A stretch of DNA of 45,686 bases. Source: Actinomycetes bacterium. GTDB taxonomy: Bacteria; Actinomycetota; Actinomycetes; Mycobacteriales; Mycobacteriaceae. Below, piece after piece: positions 38,790 through 45,686 of the stretch. The stretch is taken from positions 1 through 45,686 of the forward strand of contig JAEYMI010000085.1 of the NCBI GenBank assembly GCA_023461275.1, given 5' to 3'. The first letter of the stretch is position 1, and each line of letters begins with the position of its first letter. The notes beneath the pieces were generated by a model, which saw only the letters and a program-made list of their open reading frames with translations, ran no database searches and was not told the DNA's origin. The position numbers and the translations under genes were made by a program.

Positions 38790-40217
38790 TCAGCTCGACG
38801 ACGAACCGCCCCTTCCCGACTGATCTTCGGGCCGGTGGAACGCCGTGGTGCGCTCCCCGCGCTCCCCGTATCCGCTCTCGGCCGACGGCGCGGCAGTCGG
38901 CGAGGACCCCGCACCTCCCTTCGAGCCCTTCGAACCCGGCCCTGTCGACTCTGACGCTCCGGTGCCGCCCGGGTATCCGGGCTGAGCGGACGGACTCGCC
39001 GACGGCTGCGACTGCGAATACGACGAAGCCGAGTAGGGCGAGTACGACGACGAGTGGGGCGACGATTCCTGGGCCGACGACTCCGGTGCCGACGCTGCGC
39101 CCGCGCCGAACGCAGTTGAGCTGCCCGCCTGATGAGAGGGTGACTGGCCGTAGGTGTACGCCGACTGTCCGTAGCTACCTGCAGAGGAACCTGACGCAGG
39201 GGAATGAGAGCCAGCGGGACTCGAAGCGACAGGCGCCTGCGCCTTGCCCGATGCCTGTGCATCGCCGTAGCCGGTCGCTGTTGCCTGACCGTATGCCTGC
39301 GTAGCGGGCGTCGACTCGGCCACGATGGTCGTCTGCTCGACGGCTGTCACGGTCGGGCCGGTGGGCACCGAACCTGTCGTCGCGGCAGCGCCTGGCGCAG
39401 GTGCCACCTTGACCGCGTCGAGCACGACGAGCAGCCAGAGGATCGCGAGTCCCGCGATCAGCAACGCCAGCACCAACTGCACGTAGTCCTGCCACGAGGT
39501 GGAGGCGGGCACGTAGCCGCCGTAGTTCGCGTAGTTCTGAGCGTCCGACACTGCGGAGCGAATGATCGAGTAGATCCGAGTCACCGCGTCGGCGCTGGTC
39601 CAGGCCGCCAGGACCGGAACGAGCGCGTTGACAGCGACTTTGTTCGGGAACAAGGCGGCGAGCAGCGACAGAGCGATCACGATGATGCCGGACGACAACC
39701 CGGAGCCATAGCTCCAGAAGCCGATGAAGAGGTTCAGCGCCGCGAGCGCGCACAGAGCGATGGCGAGGATGAACGAGATGTTCGCCGGAAGCCCCTGGCT
39801 CGCAGGCTTCGGCGCGGCACCGTAGCCGTATTGCCCCTGCCCGTATTGGTTGTAATCGGACTGACCGTATCCCGGCTGCGAGTACCCGGACTGGGGGTAT
39901 CCGGACTGTTGCCCGTATCCCTGCTGCCCGTAGCTCTGGTCGCCATAGCCCTGAGACTGTCCGTATCCCTGCGCTTGTCCGTAGCCCCCGGCACCCTGCT
40001 GGCCGTAGCCGGAAGGCTGTCCGTAGCCGTACTGACCGGGCGCCTGCTGTCCGTAGCCCTGCTGTGACGATCCTTGTTGGGACGACCCCTGCTGGGACGA
40101 TCCCTGCTGGTCAGAGCTGCGCTGCCCGCTCCCGGCCTGCGGATATCCGGCCTGTTGTCCATAACCCTGGCCCGAGTCGGAAGCACCGTAACCGGAACTT
40201 CCCGGCTGATAGCTCAT
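38790..40217 (-). CDS. DUF5336 membrane protein with Gln/Gly/Tyr-rich disordered regions
   Basis: 475-residue protein corresponding to M. tuberculosis Rv0954, a 34-kDa antigen homologue. N-terminal 140 residues are nearly all Gln, Gly, Tyr, Ser and Pro in GYGQQ/QSGY-type repeats. The middle (about 145-270) has four hydrophobic segments (the DUF5336 part). The C-terminal 200 residues are Ser/Ala/Tyr/Gln-rich. This composition is like that of phase-separating proteins. AGGAG with nine-base spacing sets ATG 40217. Function is unknown; in mycobacteria it has been tied to the divisome and envelope synthesis. Confidence 0.85.
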   Translation of the reverse strand: MSYQPGSSGYGASDSGQGYGQQAGYPQAGSGQRSSDQQGSSQQGSSQQGSSQQGYGQQAPGQYGYGQPSGYGQQGAGGYGQAQGYGQSQGYGDQSYGQQGYGQQSGYPQSGYSQPGYGQSDYNQYGQGQYGYGAAPKPASQGLPANISFILAIALCALAALNLFIGFWSYGSGLSSGIIVIALSLLAALFPNKVAVNALVPVLAAWTSADAVTRIYSIIRSAVSDAQNYANYGGYVPASTSWQDYVQLVLALLIAGLAILWLLVVLDAVKVAPAPGAAATTGSVPTGPTVTAVEQTTIVAESTPATQAYGQATATGYGDAQASGKAQAPVASSPAGSHSPASGSSAGSYGQSAYTYGQSPSHQAGSSTAFGAGAASAPESSAQESSPHSSSYSPYSASSYSQSQPSASPSAQPGYPGGTGASESTGPGSKGSKGGAGSSPTAAPSAESGYGERGERTTAFHRPEDQSGRGGSSSS

Positions 40218-40317
40218 ACGTCATATCTCCTGGTCGAAGCGTGCGAGCCGCACCCACATGCACACATGGCACGGCAGTTCCCCGACCACGCTAGTACATC
40301 GGTGTGAGACGGATCCC

Positions 40318-42348
40318 TCACCACTGATGTTCGCGACCGCGCTCCGAGTACCAGTCGATGAGGCCCGGATCGTCTATCGACCGAGGGTCGACGTCGACGC
40401 CGCTGCGGCCCGCGAGGATCGCCGTCACCGGCACCTCGAGCTTCTTGCCCGTGCGGGTGTGCGGGATGCCGGGCGCCTCGATCACCTCGTCCGGCACATG
40501 TCGTGGCGACAGTCGTGTGCGGATCGACGACGCGATCGTCGAGCGCAGATCGTCGTCGAGCGCGGCGCCGGGCACCAGGGTCACGAACAGCGGCATCCAA
40601 TACTTGCCGTCGGGACCGTCGACGCCGAGCACGAATGCCTCTGCGATCTCGGGGAGGCTTTCGACGACCTCATAGATGTCGGCCGAGCCCATCCGCACAC
40701 CCTGCTTGTTGAGCGTCGCGTCGCTGCGGCCGTGGATGATGAGTGAACCCCGATCGGTGACCGTGACCCAATCGCCGTGTCGCCATACGGGTTCCGAGTC
40801 GGTCTCGGTGCCCGACCACTCGTGCGCAAAGTATGCCGCCCGATAGCGAGCACCGTCCGGGTCGTTCCAGAAGCTCACCGGCATCGAGGGCATCGGTGCG
40901 GTGACGACCATCTCGCCGACCTCACCTATCAGCGGCGTGGTGTCGGGAGCCCAACTGGCAAGCTCCACACCGAGGTACCGCACCGACAATTCACCGGGCA
41001 CCACCGGCTGCCCCGACGATCCGCCCGCGAACGCGGTCACTACGTCGGTACCTCCACTGATCGATGACACCGGGATTCCGGGGCGCACGTTTTCGTCGAT
41101 CCAGTCGAACAGGTCTGCCGACAACGCCGAACCGGTACTCCCGATTCCCCGTAGCGCCGCCAGGTCGTGGTCGCGGCCAGGTCGCAGACCTGCCTTGCGG
41201 CTTGCCTGCAACTGTCCGGGACTGGTGCCGAAGTAGGTGACGCGTTCGTCGGCGACGAGTGCCCAGAGTCGATCGGCGTCGGGGTAGAGCGGTGAGCCGC
41301 TGTAACAGACGATCTCGGCACCGACCAGCAATCCTGCTGCCTGAAAGTTCCACATCATCCAACTCAGTGCGGTGTGCCAGAAGAAGACGTCGTCACGCGA
41401 CAGATCGGCATGCAGCCCAGCGGCTTTCAGATGTTCGACGACGACGCCGCCGTGCCCGTGCACGATTCCCTTGGGGCGCCCCGTTGTTCCCGAGCTGAAG
41501 AGCACCCACAGCGGATGATCGAACCCGACCCGCACCGGGATGTCGGCGTCGGGAACGTCGGACTGCGCCTGCGAATTCGACGCAATGGCGTTCTCGTAGC
41601 TCAGAATTTCGATTCCGCGTGCGGGCTGGCGCGACGGATCTCCTACGACGATGTGGCAGCTCAGCCCTTCGAGAAGGCCTGCCAGTTCCGCGCTGTCGGC
41701 AGCCTTGTCGATGTCTTTGCCGTTGTATCGGTAGCCGTCGGCGGTGACCAGCACCTTGGGCTCGAGTTGGGCGAGGCGGCCCGCGGCACCCGAGGGTGCG
41801 TAGTCCTGCCCGCAACCCGACCAGATCGCACCGACCGCAGCGGTTCCGAGGAACGCCACCAACGCCTCGGGAATGTCGGGCAGGTAGGCGGCGACCACAT
41901 CGCCGACACCGATCCCGAGCCGGCGAAGGGTGCGCGCGAACGACAATGACTGGTCACGCAATTGTGCCCAGGTCAGCGACACACGTGTACCGCTCTCGTC
42001 GACTCCGACGATCGCGGTCCGCGCAGCGGCGTCGGGATCGTCGGCATGCCGGAAGACCTGATCCACGTAGTTCAGGGTGACGTCGGGAAACCATTGCGCG
42101 CCCGGCATTTCCGTCGACGCGAGGACGGCGTCGTCTCCCTCGGCGAGCGGACCGGCAATGGCGTCGAGATCGTAGAAGTCCCACACCGCGCGCCAGAACT
42201 GCGCCGGACTGTCCACCGACCACGACCACAGCGCCTCGTACGACGACGTATCGACGCCGTAGCGCTCGGCGACCTGTCGCGCGAAATCATCGATACGCGT
42301 GGTTGTTTCGCGACGCTCAGAAGAACCGGGCACGGTCGACGACGCCAT
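40318..42348 (-). CDS. Acetoacetyl-CoA synthetase
   Basis: 676-residue AMP-forming ligase of the acetoacetate-CoA ligase type. The N-terminal acetyl-CoA-synthetase-like extension precedes the AMP-binding core, with the P-loop SSGTTGRPKG (285-294), the segment SSISGGTDVVTAF, and the C-terminal lysine in TRTGKKLEV (Lys635). It makes acetoacetyl-CoA from acetoacetate and ATP. Its ATG shares a base with the upstream synthetase stop (TAATG). In the same operon a CitE-type lyase could produce acetoacetate from HMG-CoA, so this enzyme would take the place of a CoA transferase such as ScoAB. Confidence 0.92.
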   Translation of the reverse strand: MASSTVPGSSERRETTTRIDDFARQVAERYGVDTSSYEALWSWSVDSPAQFWRAVWDFYDLDAIAGPLAEGDDAVLASTEMPGAQWFPDVTLNYVDQVFRHADDPDAAARTAIVGVDESGTRVSLTWAQLRDQSLSFARTLRRLGIGVGDVVAAYLPDIPEALVAFLGTAAVGAIWSGCGQDYAPSGAAGRLAQLEPKVLVTADGYRYNGKDIDKAADSAELAGLLEGLSCHIVVGDPSRQPARGIEILSYENAIASNSQAQSDVPDADIPVRVGFDHPLWVLFSSGTTGRPKGIVHGHGGVVVEHLKAAGLHADLSRDDVFFWHTALSWMMWNFQAAGLLVGAEIVCYSGSPLYPDADRLWALVADERVTYFGTSPGQLQASRKAGLRPGRDHDLAALRGIGSTGSALSADLFDWIDENVRPGIPVSSISGGTDVVTAFAGGSSGQPVVPGELSVRYLGVELASWAPDTTPLIGEVGEMVVTAPMPSMPVSFWNDPDGARYRAAYFAHEWSGTETDSEPVWRHGDWVTVTDRGSLIIHGRSDATLNKQGVRMGSADIYEVVESLPEIAEAFVLGVDGPDGKYWMPLFVTLVPGAALDDDLRSTIASSIRTRLSPRHVPDEVIEAPGIPHTRTGKKLEVPVTAILAGRSGVDVDPRSIDDPGLIDWYSERGREHQW

Positions 42349-43991
42349 TACGCCAACCCGAGAAGGTCGACGGACTCAGCGCGCATCGCCACCTTGCGCA
42401 CCTTGCCGGTGACGGTCATCGGGAATTCCTTGACCACGTGGACATATCTCGGGATCTTGTGGCGCGCAATCTTGCCCGTCGCGAACTCGCGCACGTCGTC
42501 GGCCGTGAGGTCGGCGACGCCGTCGCGCAACTGAACCCACGCCATCAGCTCTTCGCCGTAGCGCTCGTCGGGCACTCCGATCACCTGTGCGTCGAGGATA
42601 TCTGGATGGGTGTAGAGGAACTCCTCGATCTCACGCGGATAGATGTTCTCTCCCCCGCGGATCACCATGTCCTTGATGCGCCCCGTGATCCGTACGTACG
42701 AGTTCGGATCCATGACGGCCAGATCGCCGGTGTGCATCCAGCCGTCCGCCTCGAGCGCCTCATCGGTCTTCTTGGGTTCGTTCCAGTACCCACTCATCAC
42801 GCTGTAGCCGCGGGTACAGAATTCGCCGGTCTCGCCGCGCGGCAACGTCTCTCCCGTGATCGGGTCGATCACCTTGATCTCCAGATGCGGGCCGACGCGC
42901 CCGACCGTGCCGACCCGAAGCTCCAGCGGATCGTCGACTCTCGTCTGACACGACACCGGCGATGTTTCGGTCATCCCGTAACAGATCGAGACCTCGCCCA
43001 TGTGCATGCGATCAACGACCTGGCGCATCACGTGTTCGGGGCACGGTGAACCCGCCATGATCCCGGTCCGCAGACTCGACAGATCGATCTGGCCGGGCTC
43101 GACGTGATCGAGGAGCGCCAGCTCGGCGATGAACATCGTCGGCACACCGTAGAGGCTCGTGCAGCGATAGTCCGCGACGGCGCGCAGCGCGGCTTCGGGA
43201 TCGAATGTCGGCGACGGAATGACCATGGCCGCACCATGACTCGTCGCGGCCAGGTTTCCCATCACCATGCCGAAGCAGTGGTAGAACGGCACCGGGATGC
43301 AGATGCGGTCGGCGTCGGTATAGGCGAGGAGTTCGCCGACGAGATAACCGTTGTTGCTGATATTGGCGTGCGTGAGTGTCGCACCCTTCGGGAAACCCGT
43401 TGTACCCGAGGTGTATTGGATATTGATCGAGTCGTCGGGCCGCAGCGTCGACGCACGTTGCGCCACCGCAGCCAACTCGACGTCCGACGGCCGGGTGAGC
43501 AGTTCGTCCCACTCGGGCGTCTCGAACAGGATCACCTCACGCAGTTCCGGCGTCGAAGGCCGGGCGGCGTCGAGCATTCCCCGGTAGTCGGAGTCCTTGT
43601 AGCGGTCGGCGGCGAGCACGACGCTCGTACCCGACTGCGTGAGCGCGTAGTCGAGTTCGTTCTGGCGATAGGCGGGATTGAGATTGACGAGAATGGCACC
43701 GATCTCGGCGGTCGCGTATTGCACCATCACCCATTCGGGCCGGTTGGGCGCCCACAGCCCTACCCGATCGCCTGCCTGAACGCCGTGCCGCAGCAGTCCG
43801 GCGGCGAGCGCGAGGACCTCGGTGCGGAACTCTCGGTACGTCCAGGTGCGCCCGCTCGGCGCGTCGACCAGTGCGAGGTTCTCCCCGTACGCCTCGGTCG
43901 TTCGCGCGAGCGTCTGCCCGATCGTCTCCGTCAGCAGCGGCGGCTTGTCTTCACCACGGGCATAGGCCAATTCGACCGTCGGCTCGGCCAT
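42348..43991 (-). CDS. Acyl-CoA synthetase, FadD35 type
   Basis: 547-residue AMP-binding ligase. P-loop TSGTTGFPKG (194-203), motif YGMTETSPVS, adenylate-binding GWMHTGDLA and RITGRIKDMVIRGGENIYP, and catalytic Lys530 (TVTGKVRKVA). It would activate a fatty or branched-chain acid to its CoA ester. The ATG at 43991 is preferred (AGAGAG eight bases upstream) over GTG 44000. The gene order with citE and MaoC follows M. tuberculosis fadD35 neighbourhood. Chain-length preference cannot be fixed. Confidence 0.9.
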   Translation of the reverse strand: MAEPTVELAYARGEDKPPLLTETIGQTLARTTEAYGENLALVDAPSGRTWTYREFRTEVLALAAGLLRHGVQAGDRVGLWAPNRPEWVMVQYATAEIGAILVNLNPAYRQNELDYALTQSGTSVVLAADRYKDSDYRGMLDAARPSTPELREVILFETPEWDELLTRPSDVELAAVAQRASTLRPDDSINIQYTSGTTGFPKGATLTHANISNNGYLVGELLAYTDADRICIPVPFYHCFGMVMGNLAATSHGAAMVIPSPTFDPEAALRAVADYRCTSLYGVPTMFIAELALLDHVEPGQIDLSSLRTGIMAGSPCPEHVMRQVVDRMHMGEVSICYGMTETSPVSCQTRVDDPLELRVGTVGRVGPHLEIKVIDPITGETLPRGETGEFCTRGYSVMSGYWNEPKKTDEALEADGWMHTGDLAVMDPNSYVRITGRIKDMVIRGGENIYPREIEEFLYTHPDILDAQVIGVPDERYGEELMAWVQLRDGVADLTADDVREFATGKIARHKIPRYVHVVKEFPMTVTGKVRKVAMRAESVDLLGLA

Positions 43992-44038
43992 TCGGATCAC
44001 TCTCTTCTCGTGGACTCATATCCTGATCATGCGGTCAT

Positions 44039-44959
44039 TTAGGTGTCGAGGTTCTCGGCTGCGGCGGCACGCGCCAGCACAGCCTCGGCCTGACGAAGCA
44101 CGGGGCCGTCGATCATCTGCCCGTCGAGGCTGAAGACGCCGCCGTGATACTCCTCCGACTTCTCGAGAACCTGCTTGGCCCAGTCGATCTCGTCGGCATC
44201 CGGGCTGTAGCCAGCGCGGATGATCTCCACCTGCGAGGGGTGGATACATGCTGTCGCGGCGTATCCGAGTGCGACGGCGTCGCGGACCTCCGCAACAAGG
44301 CCGTCGGTGTCGGGAATGTCGATGTGCACCGAGTCGACGGCAAAGATCCCGGCGGCCGCCGAGGAGATCCGCACCATCGCGCGCGCGTAGCGGGCAACGT
44401 CACGATAGGTACCCGCACCTCGCTCGCCCTGACCGAATCTGCTCGACTTGCCGCCGAGACCGGCAACGAGATCCTCTGCACCCCACATCAATCCGATGCA
44501 GTTGACGGCCTGAGCGATCTCGTTGACGTTGACGACCCCGAGTGGTGTCTCGATGAGTGCGATCGTCTGAAACGCCGTCTCGATGATCGACGTCGCGGTT
44601 TCAGCCTTCGCCTGCATGACCACCCGATAGTTGGTGTCACTCAAGGCTGCGAGATCACGCCGATAGTCGCCGGTACCCGCCGGGTTGATACGCACGACGG
44701 TTCGGTCGGGGTCGATCGGGTTGGCGACCAACGCTTCCCGCGCTGCCACGCGATTCTCCGGTGCGACGGCGTCCTCGAGGTCGAGGATGACGACGTCGGC
44801 TCGCTCGAGCGCCTTCTGGTAGCGATCGGGACGGTCCGCCGGACAGAACAGCATCGCCGGCCCCGAGGGCAGCCAGGCGTTGACCAACATCTGCGGTTCA
44901 TTGCCGATCTGGCTGGAAATACCGAACTGATTGGGCGGCACGATCGGGCCGGTGGTCAC
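44039..44959 (-). CDS. CitE-type CoA lyase (Rv2498c-like, HMG-CoA/citramalyl-CoA lyase)
   Basis: 306-residue TIM-barrel lyase of the HpcH/CitE family. Key segments: LFCPADRPDRY (37-47), VVILDLEDAV, RINPAGTGDY with Arg90 for CoA or substrate, ALIETPLG with Glu137, MWGAEDLVAGLGG with Asp163 (probable Mg ligands), and CIHPSQV. M. tuberculosis Rv2498c, its closest known relative, cleaves (R)-HMG-CoA and (S)-citramalyl-CoA and acts in leucine and itaconate breakdown. GTG 44959 follows AGGAG at eight bases; ATG at residue 24 is an alternative, as mycobacterial homologues start nearer there. The upstream frame to 45460 is a shadow of the MaoC gene. Confidence 0.9.
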   Translation of the reverse strand: MTTGPIVPPNQFGISSQIGNEPQMLVNAWLPSGPAMLFCPADRPDRYQKALERADVVILDLEDAVAPENRVAAREALVANPIDPDRTVVRINPAGTGDYRRDLAALSDTNYRVVMQAKAETATSIIETAFQTIALIETPLGVVNVNEIAQAVNCIGLMWGAEDLVAGLGGKSSRFGQGERGAGTYRDVARYARAMVRISSAAAGIFAVDSVHIDIPDTDGLVAEVRDAVALGYAATACIHPSQVEIIRAGYSPDADEIDWAKQVLEKSEEYHGGVFSLDGQMIDGPVLRQAEAVLARAAAAENLDT

Positions 44960-45009
44960 GATTCTCACTCCTGTTCGTTCAGACGTCGCCGGAGTTGTCT
45001 CCGGCGGTG

Positions 45010-45519
45010 TCAGTCGTCGGGTCGCTTCCGTACCAGTGTGGCCCTCGCGGCTCGGGCGACAACCACCCCGTCCTGATTGCGACCGACGTGGAGCAGATTG
45101 ACAACCCCTTCGCCGGGCCGCGACCGGGACTCGCGGATGCCGGTGCACTCCGTCTCCGCGTACAGCGTGTCGCCCGCGAACAACGGTGCGGGAAAGGAGA
45201 CCTCGCTGAAACCCAGGTTTGCGACGAGCGTCCCCTGGGTCAGTTGCGACACCGACAATCCGACGATCGTCGACAGCGTGAACATCGAATTGATGAGTCG
45301 CTGACCGCCGAAGCCGGGCTGCTGGGCCGACCACGCGGCGTCGAGATGCAGTGCCTGCGTGTTCATGGTGAGCGTGGTGAACAGCACGTTGTCGGCCTCG
45401 GTCACGGTGCGTCCCGGCCGGTGCTCGTACACCGTGCCCTCGACGAACTCCTCGAACCACAATCCGCGTTGTATCACCCTGCGAGCCGTCGATGTGGGCG
45501 ATTGGGCTCCCTCACTCAT
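45010..45519 (-). CDS. MaoC-like hot-dog hydratase (Rv2499c-like)
   Basis: 169-residue single hot-dog-fold protein of the MaoC/R-specific hydratase group. Family segments: GLWFEEFVEGTVYEHRPGRTVTEAD near the start, FTTLTMNTQALHLDAAWS with Asn and His at the expected active-site positions, then LINSMFTLSTIVGLSV, and GDTLYAETECTGIRES. In this operon it could hydrate an enoyl-CoA, for example a methyl-branched one. The ATG at 45519 overlaps the acyl-CoA dehydrogenase stop (ATGA), and it lies 50 bp before the lyase gene. Confidence 0.88.
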   Translation of the reverse strand: MSEGAQSPTSTARRVIQRGLWFEEFVEGTVYEHRPGRTVTEADNVLFTTLTMNTQALHLDAAWSAQQPGFGGQRLINSMFTLSTIVGLSVSQLTQGTLVANLGFSEVSFPAPLFAGDTLYAETECTGIRESRSRPGEGVVNLLHVGRNQDGVVVARAARATLVRKRPDD

Positions 45520-45686
45520 GAGAACCCCAGCTCTCGCGCGATGAGCATGAGTTGCACCTCGGTGGTGCCCTCCCCGATCTCGAGGATCTTCGAGTCCCGG
45601 TAGTGGCGTGCCACCGGGTACTCGTTCATGAACCCGTAGCCGCCGTGGATCTGTGTGGCCATCCGCGCGTTGTCCATCGCGGCTTC
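45516..45686 (-). CDS. Acyl-CoA dehydrogenase, C-terminal part (cut by window end)
   Basis: 56 C-terminal residues of an acyl-CoA dehydrogenase; the rest lies beyond the window. QIHGGYGFMNEYPVARHYRD and EIGEGTTEVQLMLIAREL are the standard end of the family. The Glu in GEGT is where medium- and short-chain enzymes have their catalytic base; classical isovaleryl-CoA dehydrogenases have Ala there. By synteny it matches M. tuberculosis fadE19. Coupled to the MaoC gene by ATGA overlap. Confidence 0.92.
   Translation of the reverse strand, partial: EAAMDNARMATQIHGGYGFMNEYPVARHYRDSKILEIGEGTTEVQLMLIARELGFS

Noticed and set aside
44960..45460. N-terminal extension of the CitE-type lyase
   Set aside because: Shadow of the MaoC gene; AGGAG and GTG at 44959 give a family-like start.

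Overview
This window comes from a high-GC, mycolic-acid-bearing actinobacterium of the order Mycobacteriales. Gordonia or a close relative fits best. The reasons are two MspA-type outer-membrane porins, a full Mce lipid-import operon, the MprA/MprB/PepD/MoaB stress module, and several blocks laid out as in Mycobacterium tuberculosis (rpmF next to mprAB-pepD-moaB2; Rv0954-Rv0955-purN-purH-Rv0958-Rv0959; the fadE19-Rv2499c-citE-fadD35 cluster). Genus assignment is inference; the gene families are read directly. Almost everything lies on the minus strand; only an SDR, an AEC transporter and an OsmC gene are on plus.

Region by region: 1-2.3 kb holds two tandem MspA porins with a strong terminator and a small conserved protein. 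2.4-6.9 kb is moaB, an HtrA/PepD protease and the MprB/MprA two-component system for envelope stress. 6.9-16 kb is an Mce operon with an unusual order: yrbEB-mceA-B-C-D-E-F-mas-yrbEA, with yrbEA at the 3' end instead of first. 16-20 kb is an oxygenase module: an AurF-like diiron protein, translationally coupled to a ferredoxin/ferredoxin-NADP reductase (FprB type), divergent from an SDR dehydrogenase and separated from it by a palindromic operator. 20-27.3 kb is housekeeping and membrane material: rpmF (57 codons), two proline-rich DUF4190 membrane proteins, an AEC transporter, a DUF1707 protein, and a VWA/MoxR-type AAA pair. 27.3-29.5 kb is an ArsR-AHSA1-MDMPI operon divergent from an OsmC gene, with two identical-arm palindromes between them. 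29.6-34.6 kb is a sulfonate (taurine-like) utilisation cluster: TauD-type dioxygenase, ABC transporter and TauE/SafE exporter. 34.7-40.2 kb is purH, purN, a DUF6350 membrane protein with an acidic repeat tail, and a DUF5336 protein. 40.3-45.7 kb is a branched-chain/acyl-CoA catabolic operon: acyl-CoA dehydrogenase (cut by the window edge), MaoC hydratase, CitE-type lyase, acyl-CoA synthetase and acetoacetyl-CoA synthetase.

How they fit: two accessory blocks (mce plus oxygenase; sulfonate plus ArsR/OsmC) interrupt a backbone that otherwise follows the M. tuberculosis order. The lyase/acetoacetyl-CoA synthetase pair suggests that leucine-derived HMG-CoA is split to acetoacetate and re-activated by an ATP-dependent ligase. 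The most novel-looking items are the permuted mce operon, the AurF/FprB/SDR module, and the repeated 17-bp motif with short cysteine-containing ORFs in the sulfonate cluster. No tRNA, rRNA, CRISPR array, transposase or phage gene was seen.
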